Positions 51,477 through 59,835 of a DNA stretch of 64,000 bases are shown here, piece after piece. The stretch comes from Comamonas thiooxydans. Its GTDB lineage: Bacteria; Pseudomonadota; Gammaproteobacteria; Burkholderiales; Burkholderiaceae_C. The first letter of the stretch is position 1. Each line of letters begins with the position of its first letter. The DNA is taken from assembly GCF_000964545.1 (NCBI RefSeq), contig NZ_BBVD01000004.1, forward strand, positions 442,121 to 506,120. Direction: 5' to 3'. The notes beneath the pieces were generated by a model. That model was given only the letters and a program-made list of their open reading frames with translations. It was not told the DNA's origin and searched no databases. The position numbers and the translations under genes are program-made.

Positions 51477-52127
51477 TCAGGCCTTGCGGCTGGAGGCGAC
51501 CAGCGCATTGACCACGCGCAGCACATTCTCCATATTGCCGGCCTTGGTGCCGTCCGTGTAGTAGCGGCCGGCCACACCCATGGCGGGCACGCCTTCCACG
51601 TCATATTCGTTTTGCAGCTGAGCGGCCTTGCGCGCCTGATTGGCCACGGTGAAGGAGTTGTAGACCTCCTTGAACTTGGCCAGATCCACGCCCTGCTTGC
51701 CGACCCAGTCAAAGATGGCGTCATCGGTCTTGAGCAGATTGCGATCCACGTGGATGGTGCGGAACACCTTGGCATGCAGCTGGGGCAGCAGGTTCATGCC
51801 CTCCAGGGCGTAGTACAGCTTTTGCTGTGGCACGAAAGAGGCATTGAAAGCCACGGGCACGCGGCGCACCACCACATCGGCAGGCTGGCTCTTTGCCCAG
51901 GCTTCGAACTGGGGCTCGAAGGCATTGCAATGCGGGCAGCTGTACCAGAAGAACTCGACCACCTCGACCTTGCCGGCCGGCGCGCTCACGCTGGCGGGCT
52001 TGCCGAGCTTGATGTAGTCCTTGCCTTCCTTGGGCGCAGCGCCCTGGGCCCAGCTGGAGGAGGCACCCAGAGTCAGGGCACCGGCAGCAGCTGCCGAGGC
52101 AGCCAGAGAGAATTCGCGACGTTTCAT
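51477..52127 (-). CDS. dsbA: Thiol:disulfide interchange protein DsbA
   Basis: 216 residues. AGGAGT ribosome site, a twin-Arg-like but Sec-type signal (MKRREFSLAASAAAAGALTL) cleaved near SWA-Q. Active-site CPHC in 'FFWYSCPHCNAFE' and the cis-Pro loop 'VEGVPAMGV'. Introduces disulfide bonds into periplasmic proteins. Confidence 0.93.
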   Translation of the reverse strand: MKRREFSLAASAAAAGALTLGASSSWAQGAAPKEGKDYIKLGKPASVSAPAGKVEVVEFFWYSCPHCNAFEPQFEAWAKSQPADVVVRRVPVAFNASFVPQQKLYYALEGMNLLPQLHAKVFRTIHVDRNLLKTDDAIFDWVGKQGVDLAKFKEVYNSFTVANQARKAAQLQNEYDVEGVPAMGVAGRYYTDGTKAGNMENVLRVVNALVASSRKA

Positions 52128-52222
52128 CTAAACAAACTCCTGTATCAGGTCTGCAGTATCAGAGCCAACAGGCCCAAAAAAGTTCAGCGTTGTCAAAACT
52201 ACCAATGGCACAAGCCAGAGGC

Positions 52223-52282
52223 CTCAAGCAAGGGCCGCCCCGCAGCTAAGCTGCAGTCCCCCGGCGCGCAGCGCCTCAGGGG
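52223..52282. repeat. GC-rich dispersed repeat A, copy 5
   Basis: Shares 'gcaagggccgccccgcagc' with copy 3 and ends in 'gcgcctcagggg', 5 bases after the SPOR-gene stop (minus strand). Confidence 0.7.
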
Positions 52283-52287
52283 TCTTG

Positions 52288-52989
52288 TTATCTGGCCGCG
52301 CGCACCAGAGTCGAGTCCACGCCCGCACCGTCGAGCTTGCCCTTGAGCTGCTCGGCGTCGTCACGCTTGCTGAACGGCCCCACGCGCACGCGGAAAACGG
52401 TGATGCCGTTCTGCTCACGCTCGCTGATGCGCGACTCCCAGCCCAGCATGGCCAGCTTGGCACGCTGCGCTTCCGCTTCGCTCTGGCCGCGGAAAGCACC
52501 GGCCTGCACAAAGTAGTTGAACGCAGAGTCCGAAGAGGATGCCGTCTGCGCGGCCGCCTTTTCCTTGTCTGCACGCGCCTTGTCTGCCTTGTCGGCGGCG
52601 GCGGAGCGCTCCTTGACCAGATCACCCAGCGGATCACCCGATGCGGACTTGGCAGGCTTCTCCGGCGTAGAGGGCGGCGGCGTGGTGACTCCGCCGGTTG
52701 CAGTAGGTTGTACCGCAGGTGTGGGCGGCGACACTGTCACATCGCTTGGAGGAACTGGTGGTGTCACCGGGGGCGGTGCAGGCTGGCGGCTCTGCAGCGG
52801 TGCGTTGGGGTCCCAGTTCTTGTTGCGCTCGGCCTCGGCCGCATCGCGCTGAGTGTTGTTTCCACCCTTGTTGAGGAAGGGCACCGGCACCTTGGTCACA
52901 TAGATGGCCACGGCCAGGGCCGCAGCCAGACCGATGACCATGCCAAAGATAAGCCCCAGGATGGTTCCACCGCGTTGCTGGTTCTTCAT
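52288..52989 (-). CDS. SPOR-domain membrane protein (FtsN-like)
   Basis: 233 residues. A single N-terminal membrane helix (about 10-32), a Pro/Thr-rich periplasmic linker and a C-terminal SPOR domain of about 75 residues with 'FNYFVQAGAFRGQSEAEAQRAKLA' (in part) and 'FRVRVGPFSKRDDAEQLKGKL' (in part) that binds denuded septal peptidoglycan. It sits between argS and dsbA, as in many Burkholderiales, where it is often annotated FtsN-like. Confidence 0.88.
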   Translation of the reverse strand: MKNQQRGGTILGLIFGMVIGLAAALAVAIYVTKVPVPFLNKGGNNTQRDAAEAERNKNWDPNAPLQSRQPAPPPVTPPVPPSDVTVSPPTPAVQPTATGGVTTPPPSTPEKPAKSASGDPLGDLVKERSAAADKADKARADKEKAAAQTASSSDSAFNYFVQAGAFRGQSEAEAQRAKLAMLGWESRISEREQNGITVFRVRVGPFSKRDDAEQLKGKLDGAGVDSTLVRAAR

Positions 52990-53090
52990 ATCAGTCGCTT
53001 AACGCTTTCTGCTTCAGTTATTCCATTCTCAGATCCATCGACCCCTGACAGGCAAGGCTGGCAAGGCGACCGATGGACAGGAAACTGGGA

Positions 53091-54800
53091 TTACATGCGC
53101 TCGGGTGCACTCACACCCAGCACCGCCAGACCATTGTGCAACACCTGAGCCGTGGCAGCGACCAGGGCCAGACGTGCGAGCTTGACCTTTTCGTCGTCCA
53201 CCAGGATGCGCTCTGCGTCGTAGTAGCTGTGATAGCTGGAGGCCAGATCGCGCAGGTAGAAGGTCACGTCGTGCGGTGCGTTGCCTTCGGCAGCAGCAGT
53301 CAGCATCTCGGGGTACTTGGCCAGCAGCAGCATCAGCGCCTGGGCCTGCGGGCCTTCCAGAGCGGATAGGTCCACATCCTTGAGTGCCGCCAGACCTGCA
53401 CCGCCGGCCTCCTGCCAGGCGCGCAGCACGGACTGGATGCGCGCATGGGCATACTGCACGTAGTACACGGGGTTGTCGTTGTTCTGGGCCACGGCCAGAT
53501 CCACGTCGAAGGTGTACTCGGTGTCGGGCTTGCGCGAGAGCAGGAAGAAGCGCACGGCATCCTTGCTGGTCCACTCGATCAGATCGCGCAGCGTGACGTA
53601 GGAGCCGGCGCGCTTGCTGATCTTGACCTCTTCGCCGTTGCGCACCACGCGCACCATGGTGTGCAGCACGTAGTCGGGATAGCCCTCGGGGATGCCTACA
53701 TCGGCAGCCTGCAGGCCGGCACGCACGCGGGCAATGGTGCCGTGGTGGTCCGTACCCTGAATGTTCACCACCTTGGTGAAGCCACGCTTGAACTTCTGGA
53801 TGTGATAGGCCACATCGGGCACAAAGTAGGTGTAGCCGCCGTCAGTCTTGCGCATCACGCGGTCTTTGTCGTCGCCGTAGTCGGTGGACCTGAGCCACAG
53901 CGCGCCGTCCTGCTCATAGGTCTTGCCGTTGGCGATCAGGCGGTTGACCGTCGCTTCGACATGACCGTTTTCATAGAGGCTGGACTCGAGGTAGTACTCG
54001 TCGAACTTGAGGTTGAAGGCCTGCAGGTCCTTGTCCTGCTCGTTGCGCAGATACGCCACGGCGAACTGGCGGATGTTGTCGTAATCCTCGACATCGCCGT
54101 TGGCGGTGAACTCGCGGTCATCGGCCTTGATGGTTTCCTTGGCCAGGAAAGCCTTGGCGATGTCGGCAATGTAGTCGCCGTTGTAGAAATTCTTGGCCAG
54201 CGGGTTTTCGCTGTCGGTGGGCCAGCATTCGTCACCGGGCTTGAAGCCCTTGGCGCGCAGCTGGGTGCTCTTGGTCAGGGTGTCGATCTGCACGCCCGCG
54301 TCGTTGTAATAGAACTCGCGGTGAACCTTCCAGCCCTGGGTGGAATAGAGGTTGCTGATGGCGTCGCCGATCGCAGCCTGGCGGCCATGGCCCACATGCA
54401 GAGGACCGGTGGGGTTGGCGGAGACGAACTCGACGAGGATGTTTTCACCGCGATCGGCCTGGTAGCCGAACTTCTGGGCTTGCGCCAGCACTTCGCGCAC
54501 CACCTCCTGCTTGGCAGCAGGCTTGAGGCGGATGTTGAGAAAGCCCGGACCCGCGATTTCAATCGCATCCACCCACTGCTGGAAGGCGGCTGTAGCCTCC
54601 AGCGCGGTCTTGAGCTGCTCGCCCAGGGCGCGCGGGTTGGCCTTCAGAGGCTTGGCCAGCTGCATGGCCGCCGTGCAGGCGAAATCGCCATGGGCTGCCA
54701 CTTTGGGGTTTTCAAACGCAGCGCGTGCGCCGGCGCCGGGCGAGAGTGTTTCGAGCTCAGCAGCCAGGGCTGCGAGCAATTCCTGTTTGACGGAGAGCAT
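53091..54800 (-). CDS. argS: Arginyl-tRNA synthetase ArgS
   Basis: 569 residues, class I synthetase. The HIGH motif appears as HVGHG (135-139) after 'VEFVSANPTGPL', and the KMSKS-type loop as KISKRAGSY. An N-terminal Arg-tRNA additional domain and a C-terminal anticodon domain ending 'LAVLGVSAPERM' complete the enzyme, which is full length. Confidence 0.97.
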   Translation of the reverse strand: MLSVKQELLAALAAELETLSPGAGARAAFENPKVAAHGDFACTAAMQLAKPLKANPRALGEQLKTALEATAAFQQWVDAIEIAGPGFLNIRLKPAAKQEVVREVLAQAQKFGYQADRGENILVEFVSANPTGPLHVGHGRQAAIGDAISNLYSTQGWKVHREFYYNDAGVQIDTLTKSTQLRAKGFKPGDECWPTDSENPLAKNFYNGDYIADIAKAFLAKETIKADDREFTANGDVEDYDNIRQFAVAYLRNEQDKDLQAFNLKFDEYYLESSLYENGHVEATVNRLIANGKTYEQDGALWLRSTDYGDDKDRVMRKTDGGYTYFVPDVAYHIQKFKRGFTKVVNIQGTDHHGTIARVRAGLQAADVGIPEGYPDYVLHTMVRVVRNGEEVKISKRAGSYVTLRDLIEWTSKDAVRFFLLSRKPDTEYTFDVDLAVAQNNDNPVYYVQYAHARIQSVLRAWQEAGGAGLAALKDVDLSALEGPQAQALMLLLAKYPEMLTAAAEGNAPHDVTFYLRDLASSYHSYYDAERILVDDEKVKLARLALVAATAQVLHNGLAVLGVSAPERM

Positions 54801-54956
54801 CGCGGGATTTTACGTGCCGGATTCAAGTCCTGCCGAATCGCTGGCGCCACACCCTTGTTCCTGGGCCGGTTCACAGGCTGCAGGGCGGTATCCGCATGTT
54901 TCGCCGGCCACACCCAGTCATTGCGCAAATGGAAGTCATTCTCGCTTGAACCCCGA

Positions 54957-55100
54957 ATGCAGGCCATGCCCACGTTCAGCGGCGAGCTCAGCCGCGGGTG
55001 GAGCCTGTTTGCCGGCTACACCTTCAACCGCAACACCTGCGAGCGCGACATCAACCACCAGGATCTGGCTGTGATGCTGACGCTGCGCGGCACGTTCTGA
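54957..55100 (+). pseudogene. C-terminal remnant of a TonB-dependent (siderophore) receptor
   Basis: About 47 codons read GELSRGWSLFAGYTFNRN followed directly by a short strand and 'TLRGTF' and stop, on the plus strand. The GWxLFAGYTFNRN segment is typical of barrel strands of FpvA-like receptors, but no start, plug or most of the barrel precedes it, and strands are missing before the end. A decayed gene fragment with an intact terminator behind it. Confidence 0.6.
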
Positions 55101-55114
55101 ATGCCGCAGACGTG

Positions 55115-55147
55115 AAAAAGGCCGCTTTGCAGCGGCCTTTGTCTTTT
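55115..55147. terminator. Bidirectional terminator
   Basis: Arms aaaggccgct and agcggccttt around ttgc, with A and T tracts on the two sides. Serves the receptor remnant (+) and the DUF2214 gene (-). Confidence 0.85.
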
Positions 55148-55164
55148 GCGGGGTCTGGCGCAGA

Positions 55165-55611
55165 TTACATGCCGCGCGCCCAGAAGATGGCAACTACGGC
55201 GATCACCGGCACCACATGGCCCTGCCACATCACCCATTTGCGGGTCTGCTTGATTTCCTCGGGCGGCGGCAGCTGACCGCTTGCATCCAGCGCCTTCTTC
55301 CAGCGGCGGAAGGTCAGCGTGGGCTTGAGCGAGAGCAAAAAGGCGATGACGAACAGCGTCATCTTGAGGTGGAACAGCGGCGAGGCCGTATAGGCCCCCA
55401 TGCCCTTGACGCCCCAGACCAGGCGCGCGATGCCGGTCAACAGCAGGACGATGGCGGCAATGCCGTAGATCATGTCCAGCCTGGCCAGGCGCTGCACCAC
55501 GGCGGCATTCATCCATTCCACACGGCACAGGGCGGCCTGGCTGGTCAGAAACACCACCAGGGTCAGGATCGCCAGCAGATGGGCGCTGGCAAGAACAGCT
55601 TCAAAGGTCAT
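55165..55611 (-). CDS. DUF2214 family membrane protein
   Basis: 148 residues with four hydrophobic segments. The family pattern includes 'AHLLAILTLVVFLTSQAALCR' (in part), 'RLARLDMIYGIAAIVLLLTGIARLVWGVKG' (in part) and 'FHLKMTLFVIAFLLS'. An in-membrane His and Lys (HLK) are conserved. Function unknown. No operon partner is visible. Confidence 0.85.
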   Translation of the reverse strand: MTFEAVLASAHLLAILTLVVFLTSQAALCRVEWMNAAVVQRLARLDMIYGIAAIVLLLTGIARLVWGVKGMGAYTASPLFHLKMTLFVIAFLLSLKPTLTFRRWKKALDASGQLPPPEEIKQTRKWVMWQGHVVPVIAVVAIFWARGM

Positions 55612-55695
55612 GGCTTCACAGTAGAAAAAAGGACGGGTTCAGCGGCCTGTATCAGGCCACGGCGACCGGTCCATTGTCTACCGTTTCAGGCCCGC

Positions 55696-56631
55696 TCAGA
55701 TATCCACGCCGAGACGAAAGAAGTCCGGCTGGTTGTAGTGGTGCTTGAGGTAGTCGATCCACATGCGCACGCGCAGCGGCATGTGCTTGCGCTGGGGGAA
55801 GACCACGAAGATGCCGTTGGGCGGCGCGGCAAACTCTTCCAGCACGGGCACGAGGCGGCCGGCGGCGATCTCGGCCTCCACCTCCCAGGTGCTGCGCCAG
55901 GCAATGCCCCAGCCGCCCAGGCACCAGTCGTGCAGCACCTGACCGTCGGAGCAGTCCAGCGGGCCGCCCGGCTTGAAGTGCACGACCTCGCTGGTGCCGC
56001 TTTCGGGATGCGGGATACGGAAGGCCCAGCCCCGCGTCTGCGAGGCGTCGGACGACAGCGTCAGACAGTCATGCTGGGTCAGTTCGCTGGGATGCTTGGG
56101 CGTGCCACGGCGCTCCAGATAGCCGGGCGTGGCCACGCACAGGCGGCGGTTGTCGGCAATGCGCACGCTGACCAGGGCCGAGTCCGGCAGATCTCCCACG
56201 CGCACCGCGCAATCGAAGCCCTCGCCCGCCAGATCGACCACGCGGTCGCTGAGGTTCAGCGAGATGGTGACATCGGGGTGCAGGTCGCGAAAACGTGGCA
56301 CCAGCGGCGCCACATGGCGGCGCCCGAAACCGGCAGGCGCCGTGATGCGCAGATGGCCCGTGGCCTTGACACCGCCGGCCGACACGCTGGCCTCGGCATT
56401 GCACACATCGGAGAGCAGGCGCTGGCAATCTTCCAGGAAAGCGCTGCCTTCGTGGGTCAGCGAGATGCGGCGCGTGGTGCGCACCATGAGCTTGACGCCC
56501 AGATGCTCTTCCAGAGCGTCCAGACGGCGCCCCATGATGGCGGGCGCCACACCTTCGGCCTTGGCTGCAGCCGTCAAGCTGCCCCTGGTCGCTACCGATA
56601 CAAAAGACTCAAATGCCTTGAGTTTGTCCAT
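55696..56631 (-). CDS. LysR-family transcriptional regulator
   Basis: 311 residues. The ATG at 56631 has an AGGAG site 8 bases upstream. An in-frame extension to 56682 lacks family sequence. HTH at about 1-60 ('ESFVSVATRGSLTAAAKAEGVAPAIMGRRL', in part), then the substrate-binding domain with 'LRITAPAGFGRRHVAPLVPRF' (in part). It resembles the DmlR/YafC subgroup. The target is not evident: the adjacent DUF2214 gene lies downstream on the same strand, and the gene on the other side is a divergent sensor kinase. Confidence 0.87.
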   Translation of the reverse strand: MDKLKAFESFVSVATRGSLTAAAKAEGVAPAIMGRRLDALEEHLGVKLMVRTTRRISLTHEGSAFLEDCQRLLSDVCNAEASVSAGGVKATGHLRITAPAGFGRRHVAPLVPRFRDLHPDVTISLNLSDRVVDLAGEGFDCAVRVGDLPDSALVSVRIADNRRLCVATPGYLERRGTPKHPSELTQHDCLTLSSDASQTRGWAFRIPHPESGTSEVVHFKPGGPLDCSDGQVLHDWCLGGWGIAWRSTWEVEAEIAAGRLVPVLEEFAAPPNGIFVVFPQRKHMPLRVRMWIDYLKHHYNQPDFFRLGVDI

Positions 56632-57019
56632 GACCGCTGCTCCTGTCTGGTCCGTGTTGTCTCCTGCTGCGGTAGCGTGCACTACTAATACAAGAGCACA
56701 TACCGCACAAGCAGTCTTGATTTCTCAAATGTTTTTATCGAAAGTTCTTTAAACAAGAGCGCTGACTGCTATCACTATAAAAGTCATCAATCAGCGCTGC
56801 ATGCCTGTCCCGCATGCGACTTCATTGCGATATATCTTACTTAGAAGTCACAAGTTGTCGGTGAATCTTTGATGTTTATATATGTTTATATCAAAATTTA
56901 CCGTTTTCCCTGAGGCAGGAATATCGCTTATTCGCCAGCGCCATGAGCTGTTGGGCAGAGCCAGGCGTTAAACCTATGATTTGCAAAACACATTTACAAA
57001 TCCGCTGCCGCCCGCCGTC
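56632..57019. promoter_or_regulatory. AT-rich divergent region with a tandem direct repeat
   Basis: About 390 bases, the most AT-rich stretch nearby. It contains a perfect tandem repeat of atgtttatat (56872-56891) and an 8-bp inverted repeat agcgctga/tcagcgct (56758-56798). Tandem 10-bp repeats are typical of OmpR-family binding sites, and the response regulator downstream belongs to that family. Confidence 0.5.
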
Positions 57020-58219
57020 ATGAGCTTTTCACCCGTTTCTGCCGCCCATCTGGTCGGTCTGCTGGGCCGCTCCGGCCAGGGCTGTGCACTCTGGAATGCC
57101 GAAGGGCTGCTGCTCATGGCCACTCCCGCCTGGTGCCAATGGCTGGATGTGCCCGAGGACGCCAGCCCCATCGGCCAGCCGCTGCAGGGTCTGCTGCCTG
57201 CCCAGATCTGGCAAGTCCACGGCCCGCGCTTTACGGCCGCCGCCCGGGGCTTGCACCAGGAATATGACGACATACGGCCCGGTGACTCCGGTTCGCAGCA
57301 CCACCGCCGCATACAGCTCACGCCCGGCGCAGCCGATGCCCAGGGCCGGCACGAGGTGCTGATGCAGCTCAGCGACATAGGACGCGAATATGCGTGTGGC
57401 GAAGTCATTGCACGCCAGCGCGAGCAGTTGCAGGCCTTGCACGAGCAACTGCGCAGCAGCCGCCAGGACGCGGGCGAGCTCGGCAGGTTGCGTACCCTGC
57501 TGGACTGGCGCACGGCCATGCTGAGCGAACACAACGAGATGCTGCAGCTGCTCTCCCATGAGATCCGCCAGCCGCTGAACAATGCCTCGGCTGCCATGCA
57601 GGCCACGCTCAAGGCCATCGAAGATCTGCATCTGGCCGATGCCGCGCCCGCCGCCAGGGCCTTGCTGCGCGCCGAGCATGTGCTGCAGCAGGTGATAGGC
57701 ACACTGGACAACACCCTGACCGCCGGCACTATTTTGGCCGCGGGCGGCAAGGCCGGCGCCTCCAGCGAAACCGATCTGCCGACCTTGATCAAGCTGGTGC
57801 TGCACGATATTGCGGCCGACCTGCGCCCGCGCATCGATGTGCAATGGCTGACCACGGCACGCACCGTACAGCTGCATCCGGCGCTGATGCGGCTGACGCT
57901 TCGCAATTTGCTCAACAACGCCCTGGCCTATGCGCCCGCAGATACCCCGGTGCAGCTGCGCATCTCCGAGTCCGACGAACCGCTGGCACTGATTCTGGAA
58001 GTCGTGGACCAGGGCCCCGGCATTTCCGAGGAGCTGCTCCCGCGTCTGTTCGAAAAAGGCTCGCGCGGCAACCACAGCCACGGCCGCCCGGGCGCCGGCC
58101 TGGGCCTGTTCATCGTGCGCTCGGTCTTGCAGTTGCACCAAGGTACAGTACAAGCTCTGCCGCACAGCCCGCATGGCACGATCATGCGCCTGGTCATTCC
58201 CCAAGGTCTTGCCGAATGA
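57020..58219 (+). CDS. Soluble PAS-like sensor histidine kinase
   Basis: 399 residues from the ATG at 57020. A TTG at 56981 is an alternative. No membrane segment. An N-terminal PAS-like domain (about 5-120), a coiled coil, HisKA with His180 in LLSHEIRQPLNNASAAMQ, and an ATPase domain with NLLNNALAYA, DQGPGISEEL and GAGLGLFIV. A cytoplasmic signal is therefore sensed. The response regulator follows 12 bases downstream and is the clear partner. Confidence 0.87.
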   Translation: MSFSPVSAAHLVGLLGRSGQGCALWNAEGLLLMATPAWCQWLDVPEDASPIGQPLQGLLPAQIWQVHGPRFTAAARGLHQEYDDIRPGDSGSQHHRRIQLTPGAADAQGRHEVLMQLSDIGREYACGEVIARQREQLQALHEQLRSSRQDAGELGRLRTLLDWRTAMLSEHNEMLQLLSHEIRQPLNNASAAMQATLKAIEDLHLADAAPAARALLRAEHVLQQVIGTLDNTLTAGTILAAGGKAGASSETDLPTLIKLVLHDIAADLRPRIDVQWLTTARTVQLHPALMRLTLRNLLNNALAYAPADTPVQLRISESDEPLALILEVVDQGPGISEELLPRLFEKGSRGNHSHGRPGAGLGLFIVRSVLQLHQGTVQALPHSPHGTIMRLVIPQGLAE

Positions 58220-58231
58220 GGTCCGCCGCCC

Positions 58232-58918
58232 ATGCTGCCTGCCACTCTTGCCCTGGTCGACGACGACACCGAGTACTGCGAATTTCTGGCCCAGCATCTG
58301 CGCGGCCAGGGCGTGGAGGTCACGGCATACAGCGACAGCAGCGACCTGCTGACCGACGACGCACCCTATCGCTTTGATTTCTATGTGCTGGACCTGATGC
58401 TGCCCGGGGTGGCTGGCACCGAGCTGCTGCGCATCATCCGCAAGCGCAGCCAGGCCGGCGTGCTGATTGTCTCGGGGCGCCTGGGGCCCGAAGTGTTTGC
58501 CGAAGTCATCAACGCCGGTGCAGATATGTATCTGACCAAGCCCGTGACCTTCGAGCAGGTGGAACTGGCCGTTCGCGCCGTGCACCGGCGCATCATGACC
58601 ACGGCCCGGACGGCCACGGCCTGGAAGCTGGACAGCCGCCGCAGTCTGCTGACCGCCCCCGATGGCCAGAGCGTGGAGCTGGGCGCCACCGACCTGATGC
58701 TGATGGAGTGCTTTTTGCAGGCCCAGGGCGAAACCGTCAGCCGCGACCATATCCGCAGCCTGCTGACCCATACCAGTGCAGCCGAGTCCGACAACAACCT
58801 GCACGCCACCATCTACCGCCTGCGCCGCCGCATCGAAAAGGCGACGCCCGTGGCCGTGCCGCTGCAGTCCCAGCAGAAAGTGGGCTACCAGTTCCGCGCC
58901 CCCTTGATCGCGGCCTGA
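58232..58918 (+). CDS. OmpR/PhoB-family response regulator
   Basis: 228 residues. Receiver with D10-D12, the phospho-acceptor Asp54, Ser81 and Lys103. C-terminal winged helix (about 130-225) with 'ATDLMLMECFLQAQGETVSRDHI' (in part) and 'LHATIYRLRRRIEKA'. It forms an operon with the soluble kinase. Targets are unknown. The tandem repeat upstream of the kinase suggests autoregulation. Confidence 0.9.
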   Translation: MLPATLALVDDDTEYCEFLAQHLRGQGVEVTAYSDSSDLLTDDAPYRFDFYVLDLMLPGVAGTELLRIIRKRSQAGVLIVSGRLGPEVFAEVINAGADMYLTKPVTFEQVELAVRAVHRRIMTTARTATAWKLDSRRSLLTAPDGQSVELGATDLMLMECFLQAQGETVSRDHIRSLLTHTSAAESDNNLHATIYRLRRRIEKATPVAVPLQSQQKVGYQFRAPLIAA

Positions 58919-58940
58919 TCAATTCGGCGCGAAAAACAAG

Positions 58941-58960
58941 AACGGGCCTCCAGGCCCGTT
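58941..58960. terminator. Short convergent terminator
   Basis: Nine-base arms aacgggcct and aggcccgtt with a 2-base loop, between the response regulator (+) and the roadblock-like gene (-). T tracts are short on both sides. Confidence 0.6.
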
Positions 58961-58982
58961 GCGCGTCTTCAGACCGGCTGAA

Positions 58983-59342
58983 TCACATGACGAACTTGGA
59001 CTCCACATCCGAGACCTTGCGCCTGGCCAGGGCCAGGTTGGCACGGCCGTTGTCCAGCACGTAGTAGATGAAGATGCCGTTGATCTTCTCGGCAGGGCGC
59101 AGGATGTGATACTGCTTACCTAGGGTGATCAGAATGTCTTCGATGCTGTCATTCAGACCCAGGGACTTCATGGTCTTCATCTTGGCGCGCACCACTTCGG
59201 TATTGCCGGCGGCAGCCAGCTCCAGGTCCACGCCGGAACCTATGCTGCCCAACAGCATGCCGCTGTTGTAATCCACCACTGCCGCGCACATGGCGCCATC
59301 CAGGGTCATCAGATCTTGCAGGCTTTCGTTCAGATTCGCCAT
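58983..59342 (-). CDS. Small roadblock/LC7-like protein
   Basis: 119 residues after an AAGGAG site at 6-base spacing. It starts MANLNESLQDLMTLDGAMCAAVVDYNSG (in part) and contains alternating helices and strands ('ITLGKQYHILRPAEK', 'GIFIYYVLDNGRANLALARR') that fit the roadblock/longin fold used by small-GTPase regulators and bacterial MglB-like proteins. No GTPase gene is adjacent. Function unknown; assignment by pattern only. Confidence 0.6.
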   Translation of the reverse strand: MANLNESLQDLMTLDGAMCAAVVDYNSGMLLGSIGSGVDLELAAAGNTEVVRAKMKTMKSLGLNDSIEDILITLGKQYHILRPAEKINGIFIYYVLDNGRANLALARRKVSDVESKFVM

Positions 59343-59499
59343 CAGGAGCTCCTTGGTAAAGATTGGCTGATCGATATCGGAAGATGCTCAATTTGTTTCA
59401 AGATTAACAAATCATTTCTGAGCACGGATATCGACTTATGACAGACAAAGCCTTGTCATTTGATTGCATGCACTTACTTCAGGAACAAAGATTAGACAC

Positions 59500-59652
59500 G
59501 TGAAAACACCGTCCAATCTGCCGCAAGCTCAGGCCTGGCAAGCGATTGAAGCTATTGCTTCGGGAGAAACCTCGCGCCGCCTCCTTCAGGCTCTGCCATC
59601 CATTGCGGAGCCCGTCACCGCCGCAGCCGCCGCGCATACCGGTCAGAACTGA
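59500..59652 (+). CDS. Possible small protein (weak)
   Basis: GTG at 59500, 50 codons with GC-rich third positions and an Ala-rich helical C terminus (RRLLQALPSIAEPVTAAAAA). The nearest AGGA element is too far upstream (about 15 bases), so the start is doubtful. It may be a fragment of a longer lost gene. It lies in the gap before glcB. Confidence 0.25.
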   Translation: MKTPSNLPQAQAWQAIEAIASGETSRRLLQALPSIAEPVTAAAAAHTGQN

Positions 59653-59835
59653 CGAACTCTGGCGCCTTTGGTACGTAAAACGCATAAATTCCAGGAACTC
59701 CATATAAAAACATCATGAGTTCTGAACTATTTAGGCTATTTATGTACTCAAAAAATTCAAATACAGTCTCCCCACATGCTGCCCGTGATGGGCAACGACT
59801 CCTGAATCCCGAGACATCACAACCAGAGGTTTCCA
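59653..59835. other. Upstream region of glcB
   Basis: AT-rich just before glcB (about 59690-59770, e.g. tttaggctatttatgtac), where the glcB promoter is expected. No gene and no strong palindrome were found. Confidence 0.4.
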
